Positions 14,101-25,660 of a stretch of 64,000 nucleotides of DNA are shown here, piece after piece. Source of the DNA: Lingula anatina (lineage: Eukaryota; Brachiopoda; Lingulata; Lingulida; Lingulidae); assembly GCF_001039355.2 (NCBI RefSeq), contig NW_019775524.1, positions 1 through 64,000 of the forward strand. The letters are read 5' to 3'. The first letter of the stretch is position 1. Each line of letters starts with the position of its first letter. The position numbers and the translations under genes are program-made. The notes below the pieces were generated by a model, which had not been told where the DNA came from, did no database searches, and was given only the letters and a program-made list of their open reading frames with translations.

Positions 14101-17100
14101 ACTGTTTGGCCCAAAGTTGACCGAGATTGTATTACTTTGTGATAATAATTTGAGTGGTTGGTGAGAGTAGTAGAATAACAGGGTTTCTGCAAGATTTTGA
14201 ACACAAGGGTGTGTATTCCTTAACCATTGCTGGACACTGTTTGAAAGTTTGTCTCTTTGTCAATGTTTAAAGAACCCCAAAAAGTAGTGCTGACAGTGGC
14301 AGAATTTTGGGTAGTATAATTGCTCAGCCTTGTGTATTTTCAGATATAAGTTGCTGTATCTAAGTTCATCATTTTTTGTTTCATTTCAAGGTTCAGGATG
14401 TGGCTTTCAATACATTCCCAGGGTCAGTAGGAATATTGCTAGCCATCAATGCTAATGGACAGTCAAAGGTAATGGGTTCTTCATAAAGGTGCTTAATTGT
14501 TCAAACAAACTACCCTTTAATGTTTTTCACCTTGTTCTATAGTATCTGAGTATTGGATTAGACATTAGTTCTCTGATGGTTTACAGTTGTTTTGGGTATT
14601 TTCAGATGGTAGACAGGATGAAACACTGAACCAATAATGTTAAGAAATAGTATACGCAGACTGATCAGTTTTTTTTTCCAGGTTATAGTATTGCTGTATA
14701 ACATATATGAAGATGTTTGGGAGATTACACCTATGTGGATGGATTTTAACATTACAGGTAGGTCTGCCATGTTGGTAATGTATTTGTACTCGGAATCCAT
14801 AGGTGACTTGTTATTCTTTTTTTTCAAGTTGGTGGTGATTTAATTCATGCTGATCTCTGATTAAAATGATGTCTTATTTATGTCTACAAGATGATGAAAT
14901 CTTCTACAATTTTCAAGTACCAATAAAAACAAACTTTACATCTCAAAATAACTGACTTGAAAGAGGACATTTTTCCAGGCTGATTTTGGACATTTCCATT
15001 GAACATTCTTGGTAAATATACATTTTGGGTATAATGTTCATTTTAAGTTGACCAAAAAAAAAAAAACTGTTTATTTAATGGTTGCTTCATTTAGAACAAA
15101 TGAAATAATTTTCAGGTCCTGTCTTTTAAACCTGTTTGTATTACAAAGTAATTTCTCCTGACATTTTAAATTTGCTCTCACTTTCAGAGTCTGGCCCGGT
15201 GAGTTTCATGTTCCAGGATGCTGGGAAGACGGCTTTCCTGCTCCGTGATTTACACAGACTCTATTACAGCTATGAAGAAGGTAAAAATATTTATAAAACT
15301 TTCTTGCATAATTTCATTTTCTTTGAAATGATAAGACCAGACATTTATATCTTTTTGACACAGTTTGAAGTGTGGTTGAGATATTGTGTCTGGTGCGAAA
15401 TCTGTTTGAGAAGATATATCACTACTCTTTAGATAGACATGCATTGTGTTATTTGAGATATGTGTGCATTGTGTTAGGTGTGATATGTGAACGATGTGTT
15501 AGGTGAGATATGTGTACAATGTGTTAGGTGAGATATGTGTACAATGTGTTAGGTGTGATATAAGCACATTGTGTTAGGTGTGATATGTGTACAATGTGTG
15601 ATATGTGTACAATGTGTTAGGTGTGATATAAACACATTGTGTTAGGTGTAATGTGTGTACAATGTGTTAGGTGTGATATAAGCACATTGTGTTAGGTGAG
15701 ATCTGTCCATTATTCCAGGCACAGAGAATGGTGTGATGACCTTGCTGAACTGTAATACAAGTGACCTGGTGGAGGAGGGAGAGTTCATACAGGAAGTGAC
15801 CATTAGTATGCAGCCAACTTCATTCTTTTATTTCATGATTTCAAATTTGTTCAGAAATATATATCAGAAATTTGAAAACTGATGGAGCTCTTAAAAGTGA
15901 AAAATAATAATAACATTAATAAAAACCTTAAGTTTAAGATGTGAAAATAATGTGGTTAATAAGAAAGTGTATTAAGATATGAATTAAAACTGGAACCCAC
16001 CAAAGGAAAAAAAACTTTTTAACTAATATCTTGTACCATGTTTTTATTTGGTTTATCTGATTGCCATGCATCCTGAAAATCCAATTTAATTATCATTATT
16101 TAGAAGCGATCTTAAATATAGATTACTTTGGAATAAAAGTTATTGGAATTAAAAAGAAAACTTAATTTTTAGTGTGTCATGTGAGTATTTGTTTATATAT
16201 TCTTTTTTCAACAAATTGTGATGTGTATATTTCCATCCTGCTCCCACAGGTCCCCTGAGAGAGATCATCATCCACACCTCACGAAATCATTTGTTTCACA
16301 GTAAGATGAAGATGAATCAAGTTCTGAAGGTGAGCTAACATTGATTATTTAAAAAATGATATTGATTTGGAAAATTTAACTCGTTTCAAAGAATTTATAT
16401 CAGAAAAAATAAAAAGGTGAACAACAAATGTTATTGCAAGGAGAATGTTTTGAAGTAGCATATATTTCAGTGACTTGATGAAATACTATTTAGATGTGAG
16501 TCCAGGGACCTAGTTGATGAGATATTACTAAGACACTAGGAATCGAGATACGTACTTTATTGTCCTTTGAGTGTGCAAAGATGTCTATTTGCCTGAACTA
16601 TCATCAAATAAAGAACAAACGTTTGTCTTTCCTTGTTCCATGTTATCTTTTAATAATAATGATAATAGTAATTAATGATGATGATGATTCTGATCATAAT
16701 GAAAACAGTTGTTTCCATAATGTTGATGCTGATGATAATATTTTCCAGCTGGAGTCAGGAGAACTGCCCAGCTCAGATGTGGTGGTAAGGTTTGATGCTC
16801 TAGATAGGATGTACCTGATGGTGTTAGAGAACGGTACCCTGACCAGCAGAATTTATCCACTGAAGAATGAGATAAGCAGTGGGCTTTTTCCTCTACAACA
16901 GTGTCCTGTGAGTTGAGATGTGGGGGGGGGGGGGGGGNNNNNNNNNNNNNNNNNNNNNNNNNNNNNNNNNNNNNNNNNNNNNNNNNNNNNNNNNNNNNNN
17001 NNNNNNNNNNNNNNNNNNNNNNNNNNNNNNNNNNNNNNNNNNNNNNNNNNNNNNNNNNNNNNNNNNNNNNNNNNNNNNNNNNNNNNNNNNNNNNNNNNNN

Positions 17101-20087
17101 NNNNNNNNNNNNNNNNNNNNNNNNNNNNNNNNNNNNNNNNNNNNTCTGGGCAATGTTAGTGTTCCTTGATATCCACAGTGGATTTCTACAGGTAGGATGT
17201 GGTGGTGGGGGGTGGGAGGAGGGGGGGGGGGTAAATTAAAAAGGAACCTGTACAAGATTTGAGAGAAGTTAGTTTATATAATTAAGTATTTCTGGTTATG
17301 AGAAATCACCCAGACCAGAGAATGCTGAATGTTTCTTTAGGTAAATGGATAAAGTTTATTTTCTGTGCTGAAACTTAAATTTCAGTTATATAGCACTAGT
17401 GTTGAAAAAAATTAATGATTGAAATTGAAAATTTTGAGCGTATTGTATTAAATATGTTCCAGATGTTTAATCATAACTCCACTCTTGTCAAGTCCAGAGC
17501 AAACTCTGATATTCAGTACGGAAGAGGAGTTATTGCTCATAACAAGGTCTGTAATATGTTCAGTATGGAAGAGGTGTTATTGCTCATAACAATATTTCAG
17601 TAATATGTTCAGTATGGAAGAGGTGTTATTGCTCATAACAAGGTCTGTAATATGTTCAGTATGGAAGAGGTGTTATTGCTCATAACAATATTTTAGTAAT
17701 ATGTTCAGTATGGAAGAGGTGTTATTGCTCATAACAATATTTCAGTAATATGTTCAGTATGGAAGAGGAGTTATTGCTCATAACAATATTTTAGTAATAT
17801 GTTCAGTATGGAAGAGGAGTTATTGCTCATAACAAGGTCTGTAATATGTTCAGTAGGGAAGAGGTGTTATTGCTCATAACAAGGTCTGTAATATGTTCAG
17901 TATGATATTCAAGTTAGGTGTTTAGTTCCAGGGAATAAAAATGATAGCTGCGTACATTGTATTCACTTGATTTTTTAAAAAGCACAGGTACGCTGTTAAT
18001 GGTAATTTTAACAACTTTATAAAACTTCTGCATTGCACAGAATTGTTTATGACACTTGGTGCAAACTTAAGTACTTACTGAAGATAAAAATAATTCTGGA
18101 AAAAAAGTCCTACTTGGGAATATGATCTATCAAAGCCGAAAGACTAGCATTCATGTGTAGTTGGTTAATGTTTTAAACCCTGTTTATCTTATTTGTATGA
18201 GGAGTTTAAAATGATTTAAATATTATTTTACATTTCCAGTCTGTTACCTTTTACCACCATATGGATTTTTACAGGTCCCCAAATTACACTACTGCTAAGT
18301 AAGTGCAATAGTAATCTTAAATCAATTTTTTTTTAAAAAGATAACTTTTGACAATATTCAGACTTTGATATTTCCTAGAACCCATTATTGTAAATTGTTT
18401 TATCCAACATTGAATTTTTTCCAGATATCTTTTCTACAAAATCAATCTCACGCTGACATTCAATATTTTTTAAATTCTCACTGCTTATTATGAACATAAT
18501 GTTTATAAGATGAAGACAGGATAATTAGTAAATAAATAAATAAATACATACTAGTAAGATAAATAAATAGTTACATTATTGGTTTTTTTTATCATTTTAG
18601 AAAACTTGCAACAGGTATCTCTTGCTTTGAGCTGATACCATCAAATATCAACCTGATATGCCCATCTCCTACCCAGATTGTAAGTATGTGATAAATAAGT
18701 TTATAACAAATGAAAGACAGAAAGCGGAAGTTTTGCTTAAGTCAGAGTGATTGATCATTGTCAAAATTGGTTATTGGAGGGCACTTTTTGTACTCAGAGT
18801 TTTTTTTTTTTTTTTGAGGGGGGGGGGGAGGGGGAAAGTTTGCATTTTTGTCACCAATAATTTCAAGAAAATTTAATATTTTGATTTTACCCCAGGTCTC
18901 CTACCTGTCTGTGGGATGTCCAAAGGGAAGACACCTGGTTTTAAAACGGTGAGTAAATTTACCTTTTTTTCAGTATAAAAACAAATAACTTCTGATTATA
19001 GATAAACTACCTATCCTGGCAAGAATTGAGGGCCAAATCTTAAGTTTTAAATTATTTAGTTTGTTTTATTAATAAATGATTTATTTTTGTCAGCTATATT
19101 GATTGAGACTGCTCGGAGCTGTTTGAAGTAATTAATATCGACATTCTGTTTTTTAGATTAGGCTTGTGATGTAATCTTGAGTTGACAAAGGTTTGCCAGC
19201 ATTTAAAATAATCTATATAATTATTAAAATATTAATTATAAAAGAAAATTCAGAATTTAAAAAATTATCTTTTAGGCCAGCTGCAAGTGAACCCTGTGAT
19301 ACTGTTGATACATATACTATTGGAAAGTGAGTACCTCTCTTTAATTTGTTGCTTTTATATAATCCTTATATATTGTTGGAATATTTTCATTCCATTCTAT
19401 TCATTCCATGTAATACCTTTGACAGTTTTATCAGTTAGTATTCCATTATATGGTGTTATTGAAAACGTTATGAATTTTTTGAGAGATAAACTTAATGATG
19501 TCACTGGCATTTAAACTAATCATTTCAATTCCATCTTTACAGGGAACATTTCCTGCATTTGGATGGGACATCACCCACACAGGACAAGGTTAGTTTATTG
19601 TTGTCTAGATCCCATACTTGAGTGTAATTAATTGTTTTTATATAAGTGTGTTGTATTTTATTATTAACAAAAACAAAATTTTAATTGAAGAAAATACCCA
19701 CCATGCAGTGACACCTCTCCGACAGTCAACATTGCATGCCATGGATATACATACATAGTCAGTATTTCCTCACTGGCCTTTAATAGACTTATATCTTACC
19801 TTACTGTGAAGAAATGTTAATTAATACATTTAAATCAGTTACTTTTATATACTTATATAAAAATTAATTACATTCTCAAAATGCTTTTAATTACCAACAT
19901 AGAGTCTGATTACAATTTTTAAAATAAATTAAAATCTTTTATTTGAAAAAAGTGTTATAACTGATTTAACTGGCTGTTATCTTGACATTGTACTATGTTT
20001 TGATATCTTAAAATTTTTAACTGTCCACATATCTGTTTACATTGTACTATACATTTTAATAACTTAACTACCTATATATATTTTTAA

Positions 20088-20140
<53 letters not shown>

Positions 20141-21894
20141 CTCTAAGTCCTATTTACAGTATATTAAGTATACAATTTCTCTGTCTGTAATTCCTTCTTC
20201 TCCCCCAGGTTGTCCATTATGACCTGGTCAGGTTGGGATGTCCAGTTAGAGTGGACAGCAGTCACAACTTTTTGCCACAGTTAGAGCTGTAAGTGTATGG
20301 GAAATATGAAAATTGAATTATCAGTGAGACTTTTCTGCCACAGTTAGAGCTGTAAGTGTATGAAATATGAAATATGTACATGTAGTACGTGTGTGCAGTT
20401 ATTTCTCCATGATCATGTTCATTATTTAAGTTTTAGAACATTACCATTGGAAACTTTGTTAATATTTACTTTGTTTACTTTTTACTAATGTGTATGAGTA
20501 CCATGTGCATATACCGGTATTATTGCCAAGTTTGTGTTTGCACATGTCGTAGCCTTTATTATTTCTTTTTTCCCTGATTTAAGGTATGATGGTGAGGAAT
20601 TTGTCCGTCCTGTGACTGGCAATTTCATACTATGGGAGGAGCAAGGTAGAACAGACTACAGTTATAATGCTACCATGAAACAGGTAAAACTTAAATATGT
20701 AGTTTGTAGTCTGGGATATTTTTTTCAGTGACTACTGTACGTATTGATTAAAAGGGCAAAGAGATAGTTTTTTTCTTCTTCAACTAAAAGACAGTTTGGT
20801 GCAAATTTGATTCAGTTATTCATATAAGGTCAAAGAGAATTAAAAAGTAATTGCCGTAATAGAAATTTAGTTGTTTTTTTTTTAACCCTTTGCAGGCAGG
20901 GTGTCATAAGGTGGCTCAGACTTGGTCACAGATCAGAGACGAGCAGGGCATGCTCACTGACTGGGGACAGGGGTGGGGTCCTTGGGTAAATACATGTATA
21001 TTTAAGTATAACCCAGTTTCTTTATGTGCTTGATGTTGTGTAGAGCTGTAGAGTTTAGTAGAAATGTAGGATTCTGGATTGAAATTCTGTAATTTGTATT
21101 AAAACAACATGTATAATAACCAAAGGAATATGATACAACAATTCATATGAGATTAAATGTTTTTTGTTTGTTTTCAAATTTTCTACCTCAAAATTTAAAC
21201 AGTATATATTTTTTTAGAATTATAGGAGCTGTTTTGAAGAGACAAACACAGTAATTGACAGCAGTTTGCTGCAGAGACCGTATCAGATCCTGAACTCCAC
21301 AGGTGTGTCTTGGTTACAGTTTCCTAACACCCACGACAGTATGTATACCTTCCGGGCCAGAATTGTAGACCCCAACTACAGGTAAGACCATCTGGCATTT
21401 GTACTGTACTTAGCATATGTAATGCAACCTTTTTTGAATAATTATTTTAACTGGAGATCAGAAGATTTAATATGCCTTTCAGACATTATTGCAGGCTGCA
21501 GAAAAGAAGTTAAAAAGTAGGACAAAATTAGTCAATTTATTTTATATATTTAATTTATTTATATTATTTTGTCAATTAGTGGTTCAGCTGTATCACCCAA
21601 CATTATTTCTCATATTTCAGTTTCTGTGACTTAGAAATCTCCTTTGCGGTACAGACATATGGAGCACAACATCCCGAGGACCTCACGGTTACCATGATAA
21701 CAGTGGGAGGCATCATGGGAGCAGTCCTCTTGGGACTGCTTGGATCGTACTTTGTGTACCGCAAGCAAACCAGCCAGGCCTTTGCTACCAGGATGATGTT
21801 GGTGAAGATGCTGCACAAGGAAGATCATTCACATCAGAGGGAGAGCCCTGTTCCTAAAAAAAGAACCTCAGTTTTAGGGGATATATGGAGCTAG
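2185..21894 (+). CDS. CATSPERE: CatSper auxiliary subunit epsilon-like, about 34 coding exons
   Basis: Single-pass accessory subunit of the sperm flagellar Ca2+ channel CatSper. Exons: 2185-2252, 2587-2635, 3053-3135, 3470-3527, 3795-3889, 4161-4230, 4762-4842, 9825-9949, 10239-10337, 10590-10650, 10759-10803, 11246-11283, 11900-11969, 12715-12826, 13364-13428, 13682-13810, 14391-14468, 14682-14757, 15188-15280, 15719-15805, 16250-16329, 16749-16907, gap-17191, 17463-17546, 18240-18298, 18601-18679, 18896-18948, 19276-19326, 19543-19588, 20209-20288, 20584-20683, 20896-20985, 21218-21381, 21621-21894. Phases agree throughout; only the exon-6 end (weak donor) and the exon in the gap are uncertain. 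About 982 residues are visible. A hydrophobic N terminus looks like a signal peptide; a C-terminal helix (GGIMGAVLLGLLGSYFVY) is followed by a ~36-residue basic tail. Family marks near the C terminus: SYLSVGCP, LWEEQGRTDYSYNATM, AGCHKVAQTW, RIVDPNYSFCDLE. These fit epsilon better than its paralogue delta. Intron 7 hosts an antisense gene. Confidence 0.85.
2747..2984. mobile_element. MITE-like foldback element in CATSPERE intron 2
   Basis: The ends are imperfect inverted repeats of about 35-40 bases: the left end (2747-2785) and right end (2941-2984) share the core TTTAGATCGAT plus flanking TTTCC/GGAAA. The ~150-base middle is more GC-rich than the intron around it and has no coding potential. 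This looks like a non-autonomous DNA transposon; family unknown, no target-site duplication confidently seen. Confidence 0.5.
4823..4940 (+). repeat. 44-bp x3 tandem duplication across CATSPERE exon 7 donor
   Basis: Three near-identical units starting at 4823, 4867 and 4911. Each contains the end of exon 7, its GTAAGT donor and the first bases of the intron. The first unit is the real junction (exon end 4842); the other two are decoy donors in the intron. Confidence 0.9.
5481..8000 (-). CDS. B-box / filamin / NHL-repeat TRIM-like protein
   Basis: Two coding exons, 7152-8000 and 5481-6950 (GAG|GTC junction, phase 0), giving 772 residues. The ATG at 8000 is preferred to the in-frame ATG 39 bases upstream because a good 3' splice site (TTTTCAG) lies seven bases before it, implying a 5' UTR exon further up. 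Order: Cys/His-rich N terminus (Cys13-16-19, Cys43-46) that may be a degenerate RING; B-box-like Cys95, His98, Cys107, Cys110, Cys115, Cys118; a Ser/Thr/Asn/Asp-rich stretch; His216/His219; coiled coil across the exon junction; filamin-type Ig domain; six NHL repeats forming a C-terminal propeller. This is the TRIM2/3/71-type architecture, whose members act in ubiquitin transfer or RNA binding, but without a clear RING, E3 activity is doubtful. Lies antisense inside CATSPERE intron 7. Orthology within the large TRIM-NHL family cannot be assigned. Confidence 0.85.
8105..8449 (+). mobile_element. TTAA-flanked MITE, copy 1
   Basis: An ~337-base element (8109-8445) with 18-base inverted termini (AGGGATAATAACTCTT at the left, its reverse complement at the right), flanked on both sides by TTAA. 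A central palindrome lies at about 8253-8279. A diverged second copy, inverted, is at 53332-53684. TTAA target sites are typical of piggyBac-type transposition; the family call is inference. It sits upstream of the TRIM-like gene, inside CATSPERE intron 7. Confidence 0.8.
8450..9824. other. Remainder of CATSPERE intron 7, no gene seen
   Basis: AT-rich intron sequence between the MITE and CATSPERE exon 8. It has a poly-G run near 8620-8630 and a short GTAT repeat near 8830. I see no exon or RNA gene. Confidence 0.6.
13396..13600 (+). repeat. 83-84-bp x3 tandem duplication across CATSPERE exon 15 donor
   Basis: Units start near 13397, 13480 and 13564. Unit 1 is the true exon end and GTAAGT donor (13428/13429). 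Unit 2 keeps an intact copy of the donor; unit 3 ends just before it (ACTG|GTGTC). Confidence 0.9.
13725..14000 (+). repeat. 141-bp duplication of CATSPERE exon 16 end and donor
   Basis: The second half of exon 16 plus its donor and early intron (from 13725) is repeated from 13866. The copy keeps the GTAAGA donor but carries an in-frame TAA in place of a Leu codon, and the region upstream of it is not a clear 3' splice site, so it is a pseudo-exon. Confidence 0.9.
15440..15705 (+). repeat. ~25-bp minisatellite in CATSPERE intron 19
   Basis: About ten degenerate copies built on GTGTTAGGTGTGATATGTGTACAAT, some shortened, ending about 15 bases before exon 20. Unlike the other repeats in this gene it does not include exon sequence. 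Confidence 0.85.
16938..17144. other. Assembly gap (207 N) inside CATSPERE
   Basis: Begins straight after a poly-G run following the exon 22 donor. The sequence after the gap is the 3' part of an exon (in-frame W-A-M-L-V-F-L-D-I-H ending at 17191), so the 5' part of that exon is missing. A second poly-G run lies at about 17220-17231. The gap was probably caused by the homopolymer. Confidence 0.95.
17506..17910 (+). repeat. 47/49-bp x8 tandem array from CATSPERE exon 24 donor
   Basis: Units start at 17514, 17561, 17610, 17657, 17706, 17755, 17804 and 17851, with a partial unit at 17898. The first holds the real end of exon 24 (AACAAG|GTCTG). Two unit types occur: 47-bp units keep AACAAGGTCTG; 49-bp units have AACAATATTT(C/T)AG instead, which removes the donor and makes a 3'-splice-like TTTCAG. 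Confidence 0.9.
20091..20140. repeat. (ATT)n microsatellite
   Basis: Uninterrupted ATT run of about 50 bases in a CATSPERE intron, ~70 bases before exon 30. Confidence 0.95.
20273..20365 (+). repeat. 63-bp x2 tandem duplication across CATSPERE exon 30 donor
   Basis: TGCCACAGTTAGAGCTGTAAG occurs at 20273 (real exon end, donor after 20288) and again at 20336, each followed by related intron sequence. Confidence 0.9.
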
Positions 21895-23773
21895 TGGGAA
21901 AAGGAAAAATGTTGGGTTATTTGTTTTTTGAAACTACAAAACAATAATAATAATCAAAAAAAAAAACAGAAGAAGCACTTTTTTGATATGACAAACAAAT
22001 AATAGAGCTCTAATACAATTTGCCAGCATCACCCTTTTTGAAAAAAGTTTTTGAACTTTTCAAAATTTTAGAGTGCATAAAAGAAAATTTGTGAGGATAT
22101 TTTCATGTACTTGTTATGGGAGTCATCACAAGAATTAAATTTCATAGATATGCTTTAAAACATTGAGTGATGTAAAGATTGGATTTTATGCAAGAGTATG
22201 AATCTGGATAGTATGCAGTCAGACCATATTTATGAAGACATCCCTCCCCTAATAACAGATGCAAGATGTCTAATTCCAACTTATATTTAGCTCTTTAGGT
22301 GTTGTGTTTTGTTGACAAGAAAATTTACAAGTGAGTGAAAAATAAATGTGTTATGAAGGAATAGTCTTGTGATTTTAAGAAGTACGTACCCTGGTATGCG
22401 AACTATTTTACATGAAATCCGTTGCAGGGGAGCGTTGTTGTAAACGTAATCTGAAGGATCGAGTGGAAGTAAAAAGTTTATTTCGCACAAGAATTATCCC
22501 AGTCTCTCCTCTCGTTTTTATTGCAAGCACAATGCAGCGATGTACTGCAGCAACATTGCGCTAGAGAAGACGCGCGCAATCTGCCATTGGACTGTAGAAC
22601 CCTTTCGTCAAAAGCAGTGAAATATAATTATCAGATGTTTTCTGAAATAATAAGAATAAGACCACTTCATGTGGAAATAAAAATAGTGTGAGTGAATCTG
22701 CCAGAATAACGGAAGGTACAGAGCTTTGTTAGTATCATATTAACTTTTTTCTATTTTCATTTAAGTTTTATTTTCACCGCGGTAGAAATTGTTTTCACCG
22801 TGGTGAAAATTCCATAAAATAAAGACTTACACGACATCAGTGCTCTATCGAGAATACAGTGATTTGCATATGTTAATTTTGTGTAATCTATTCGGGGGTT
22901 TTTCATTTATTTGTTGGAGGCAAACTTGAATTGTACATTTTTTCAAGAAAAATTTACTAATTAAAAACAGAAATAACAAAAAAAAAAAAAAACGTAGTCA
23001 TATATATCTTTTAAGAAAAAAAAAGCATTATTCATCTTAAAAGAGCATTCAATAAATTGTCCTTTTTATGCCAAACACAATTTCTAACAATAGAATAATT
23101 TACAATAGGTCCTCAGTTGGATAAAAACGCCTTTAAAAACGTGGAAACGACCTTATTTTATTGGGAGGAAAAGCTGAATGAACAGAAGAATTGATGCGTG
23201 AGTGGGTAAAATATGTAGTTAATCATATAATAAACAGTACCCATGATATTATCAATTATAATCAACAGAAATACAAAATTGAGCGGGTTAATTGCGCTTT
23301 AAATGCAACACTTCTTTGTAAATTAACCTAGCCGATTTGTGAAAATTATCATTATTATTATCATTTGCCCCTGAAACTTTGATTAATACACGAGCAATCC
23401 TGGGTCGGCTCTAACATTACAATACCAACAACGTCACAACTCGATAAGAATTATTTTATTTTCAGTTCAAACAAACGCTTTAATGGCTCCATTTACAGTT
23501 ACGGACGCACAATCCATGCGATTCCGTCTCGCTGGCTCGGAACAGAATGACACGGATTCAATGTTTGTGGGGGGTGACTAAACGAGATTTGAATAACAAG
23601 GTCGCTATGGGATACGGGCTTACTGCAAGCAGTAGGTCATACAGAGCCTATCACATTAACTGTTTAACCAAAAGCCTTGAACACACCGAATAAGGTCGAG
23701 CTAGATGGAGATCTCTCGAAATACTCCATGGACTATATGAAGGCTAGAGAGAGAATCTATATTATTTAAGACG
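21895..23773. other. Intergenic: CATSPERE 3' flank and CXorf65-like 5' flank
   Basis: AT-rich, with poly-A runs at about 21955 and 22978. A near-palindrome TTTCACCGTGGTGAAA lies near 22792, with a partly matching half 25 bases before it. No exon structure recognised. The final ~400 bases have more CpG and probably contain the promoter of the next gene. Confidence 0.5.
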
Positions 23774-25057
23774 ATGTTTATTATAGTTAAATACGGGAAC
23801 AACGAGGAGTTGATCTGCAACCCGAGCTGTGCCGTTGTGAACCTGCTCAACAACATTAAGAAACGGACAGGCTTCGGTAACACTCCAGTTAGCCTGGACT
23901 TGTCCGACGAAACAGGTGAGGGTCGGTAGGGGGTTACTTGAGTCCATATCGGGTGGAACGTAGAATTAGTGAAGTATCTTCATGCAGCAAAACTCGGCTG
24001 TGATTTTGAGAAAAAGTGCTACCCGGCTCCAAGATCGTTTCCGTGAACTTTTGATACTAAGATAAGGAACCGCCATATGAGTTCTAACCCTAAGTTTTTT
24101 AGATCCCGACACGTATTGCTAGTTAATCAAATTAGCATTTGAATTGTGTTACGTTTCATCGTGTTAATACCAGTCAAATCTTTATACTATCATGTACAGT
24201 GGTCTACGAAGTTTTCTCTCTTCGGACACATCGCTACTAAACGTACTCTACTACATGTACTACCGGGTCGGTACTACTTCTATTACTACTAGAATAGTAC
24301 TACTATCGTTCACTATACTAATTACAATACATATGACAAGCCATGAAAATCTGCTGAATTCGCCCTATCCCCCTTTAAATGAAATAACTGAATATCTGCC
24401 GGACCGGTATGGTTTATTTAACAACTTGTATTTATGTACTCTTTCACTTCATTATAAGCACCTGAAAAATGTCGGTCGTGCATAAGAGTTCATCGGCTTG
24501 GTCAAAGAACAACATTTTATCATTCTAGTTCATTAATGAAAAAGTTAAAGATAAGCTAACCAAGTAAATAAAACATCAGCCCGTGGATGGGAGGTTTTAT
24601 ATAGCGTTTATTGATCCAGAGTCGTTAATCATGTCATCATTAGTTTACATGCTATCTGAAGAGTGCCAATTTCTCGATTTAAAAATGTCGTCTCAAGTAG
24701 ATTTCTGTATTTGCAGGTTTGATAAAGGAGTTGGATGCACACAAGCACGATTATGCAACCAAATATCTGGTCTCCCACAACACTTACATCCTAGTGGAGA
24801 AACAGATGCTCCCACCAGACGATGACAACTACAACGGGGACGGCGACTCCTCCTCCCCTTTACCAGGAAAATACCAATATATACCACTCCTGGAAAAACA
24901 CAATGAGATTTTCCCGAACTTGAAACTTCACGTGGCTGAAGTACAGAAGAAGAGGAAGATGCGAGCGACCAGTAAATCCCCAAGTCCCGCCGGCCGGGTC
25001 ACCCTTAGCTCCAAGTCCAAGAAGAAGCCGAGTCAGTCCAAAATTGCCAAGAAATGA
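23774..25057 (+). CDS. CXorf65-like small protein, two exons
   Basis: Exons 23774-23915 and 24717-25057 (G|GT junction codon, clean GTGAGG donor and TTTGCAG acceptor) give a 160-residue protein. The start (M-F-I-I-V-K-Y-G), the N-P-S-C-A-V-V-N-L-L segment, the S-L-D-L-S-D-E-T-G segment at the junction and the later Y-I-P-L-L-E match the small family of human CXorf65. No biochemical role is firmly known to me. The last ~45 residues are Lys/Ser/Pro-rich and basic, possibly a disordered or nuclear-targeting tail, longer than I recall for the mammalian protein. It lies 1.9 kb downstream of the CatSper gene on the same strand. Family membership is fairly sure; function is not. Confidence 0.8.
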
Positions 25058-25289
25058 GGCGGTGTCCTTCTTTCTAAATGTGTTATTATCATTATTATTA
25101 TGAATGTTCTAGTATAATTGTGATATCTGTGATAAAGATTAGCGTGTGGGAGTTTGATGTAGGAAGTAGGGAAATGTTTAGATTACTAAAAAGACGTAGG
25201 CTACAGATTGGGTAGTTGTGAATAGAAAACTTAAGGAATTTCCAACCTTGAAAGGTAAAACGCCATTTATTTGGTATACTTGTATTGTT

Positions 25290-25660
25290 TGACAAAAGTA
25301 ATTTTAGGTGGATGGAGATGGCTGTGCACGTTAAGAAGAAGAGAGAACGTTTTCGTTTTTGGGACTTAACTATTACGCATGAAACCAGGGGAAAACGTCA
25401 ACGATCTTACCAATAACATAACTGCAATAGCCTAAGTAGGACAAAGATACGATCAAATATATTTAGTATCCTAACATTGTTTCACAAAAGTAATAATTAC
25501 TAATATTTAGGTGGATCGAGATGGGTGTGTTCGTAAAGAAGAAGAAAAAGCGCTGTCGTTTTTAGTTCTTTACTACAGACTGTACAACCAGGGGAAAGCT
25601 CAACGATCTAACGTAACTGCACTAGCCTACGCAGGACAAAGGCAGGTTGTATGTTGTTAC
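25290..25660 (+). repeat. Diverged ~200-bp tandem duplication, EF-hand-like fragment
   Basis: Two copies, about 25290-25450 and 25490-25655, align over their length (TTTAGGTGGATNGAGATGG...CCAGGGGAAA...). The second is open for about 60 codons after a TTTAG acceptor-like site and reads V-D-R-D-G-C-V-R-K-E-E-E, which resembles the middle of an EF-hand loop. The first copy has early in-frame stops. No flanking exons found; more likely an exon remnant than a working gene. Confidence 0.45.

Noticed and set aside
16893-17255. Open frames across the N gap and poly-G runs
   Set aside because: Created by unknown bases and homopolymers; no real protein.
2185-21894. CatSper delta instead of epsilon
   Set aside because: The two are paralogues with a similar C-terminal half; the motifs near the end (RTDYSYNATM, VDPNYSFC) fit epsilon better, though a profile search should decide.
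22785-22812. Near-palindrome TTTCACCGTGGTGAAA as an operator-like site
   Set aside because: Short, single, in AT-rich intergenic DNA; no supporting context.
23600-23620. Possible RFX X-box upstream of the CXorf65-like gene
   Set aside because: The match to the consensus was too poor at the second half-site.
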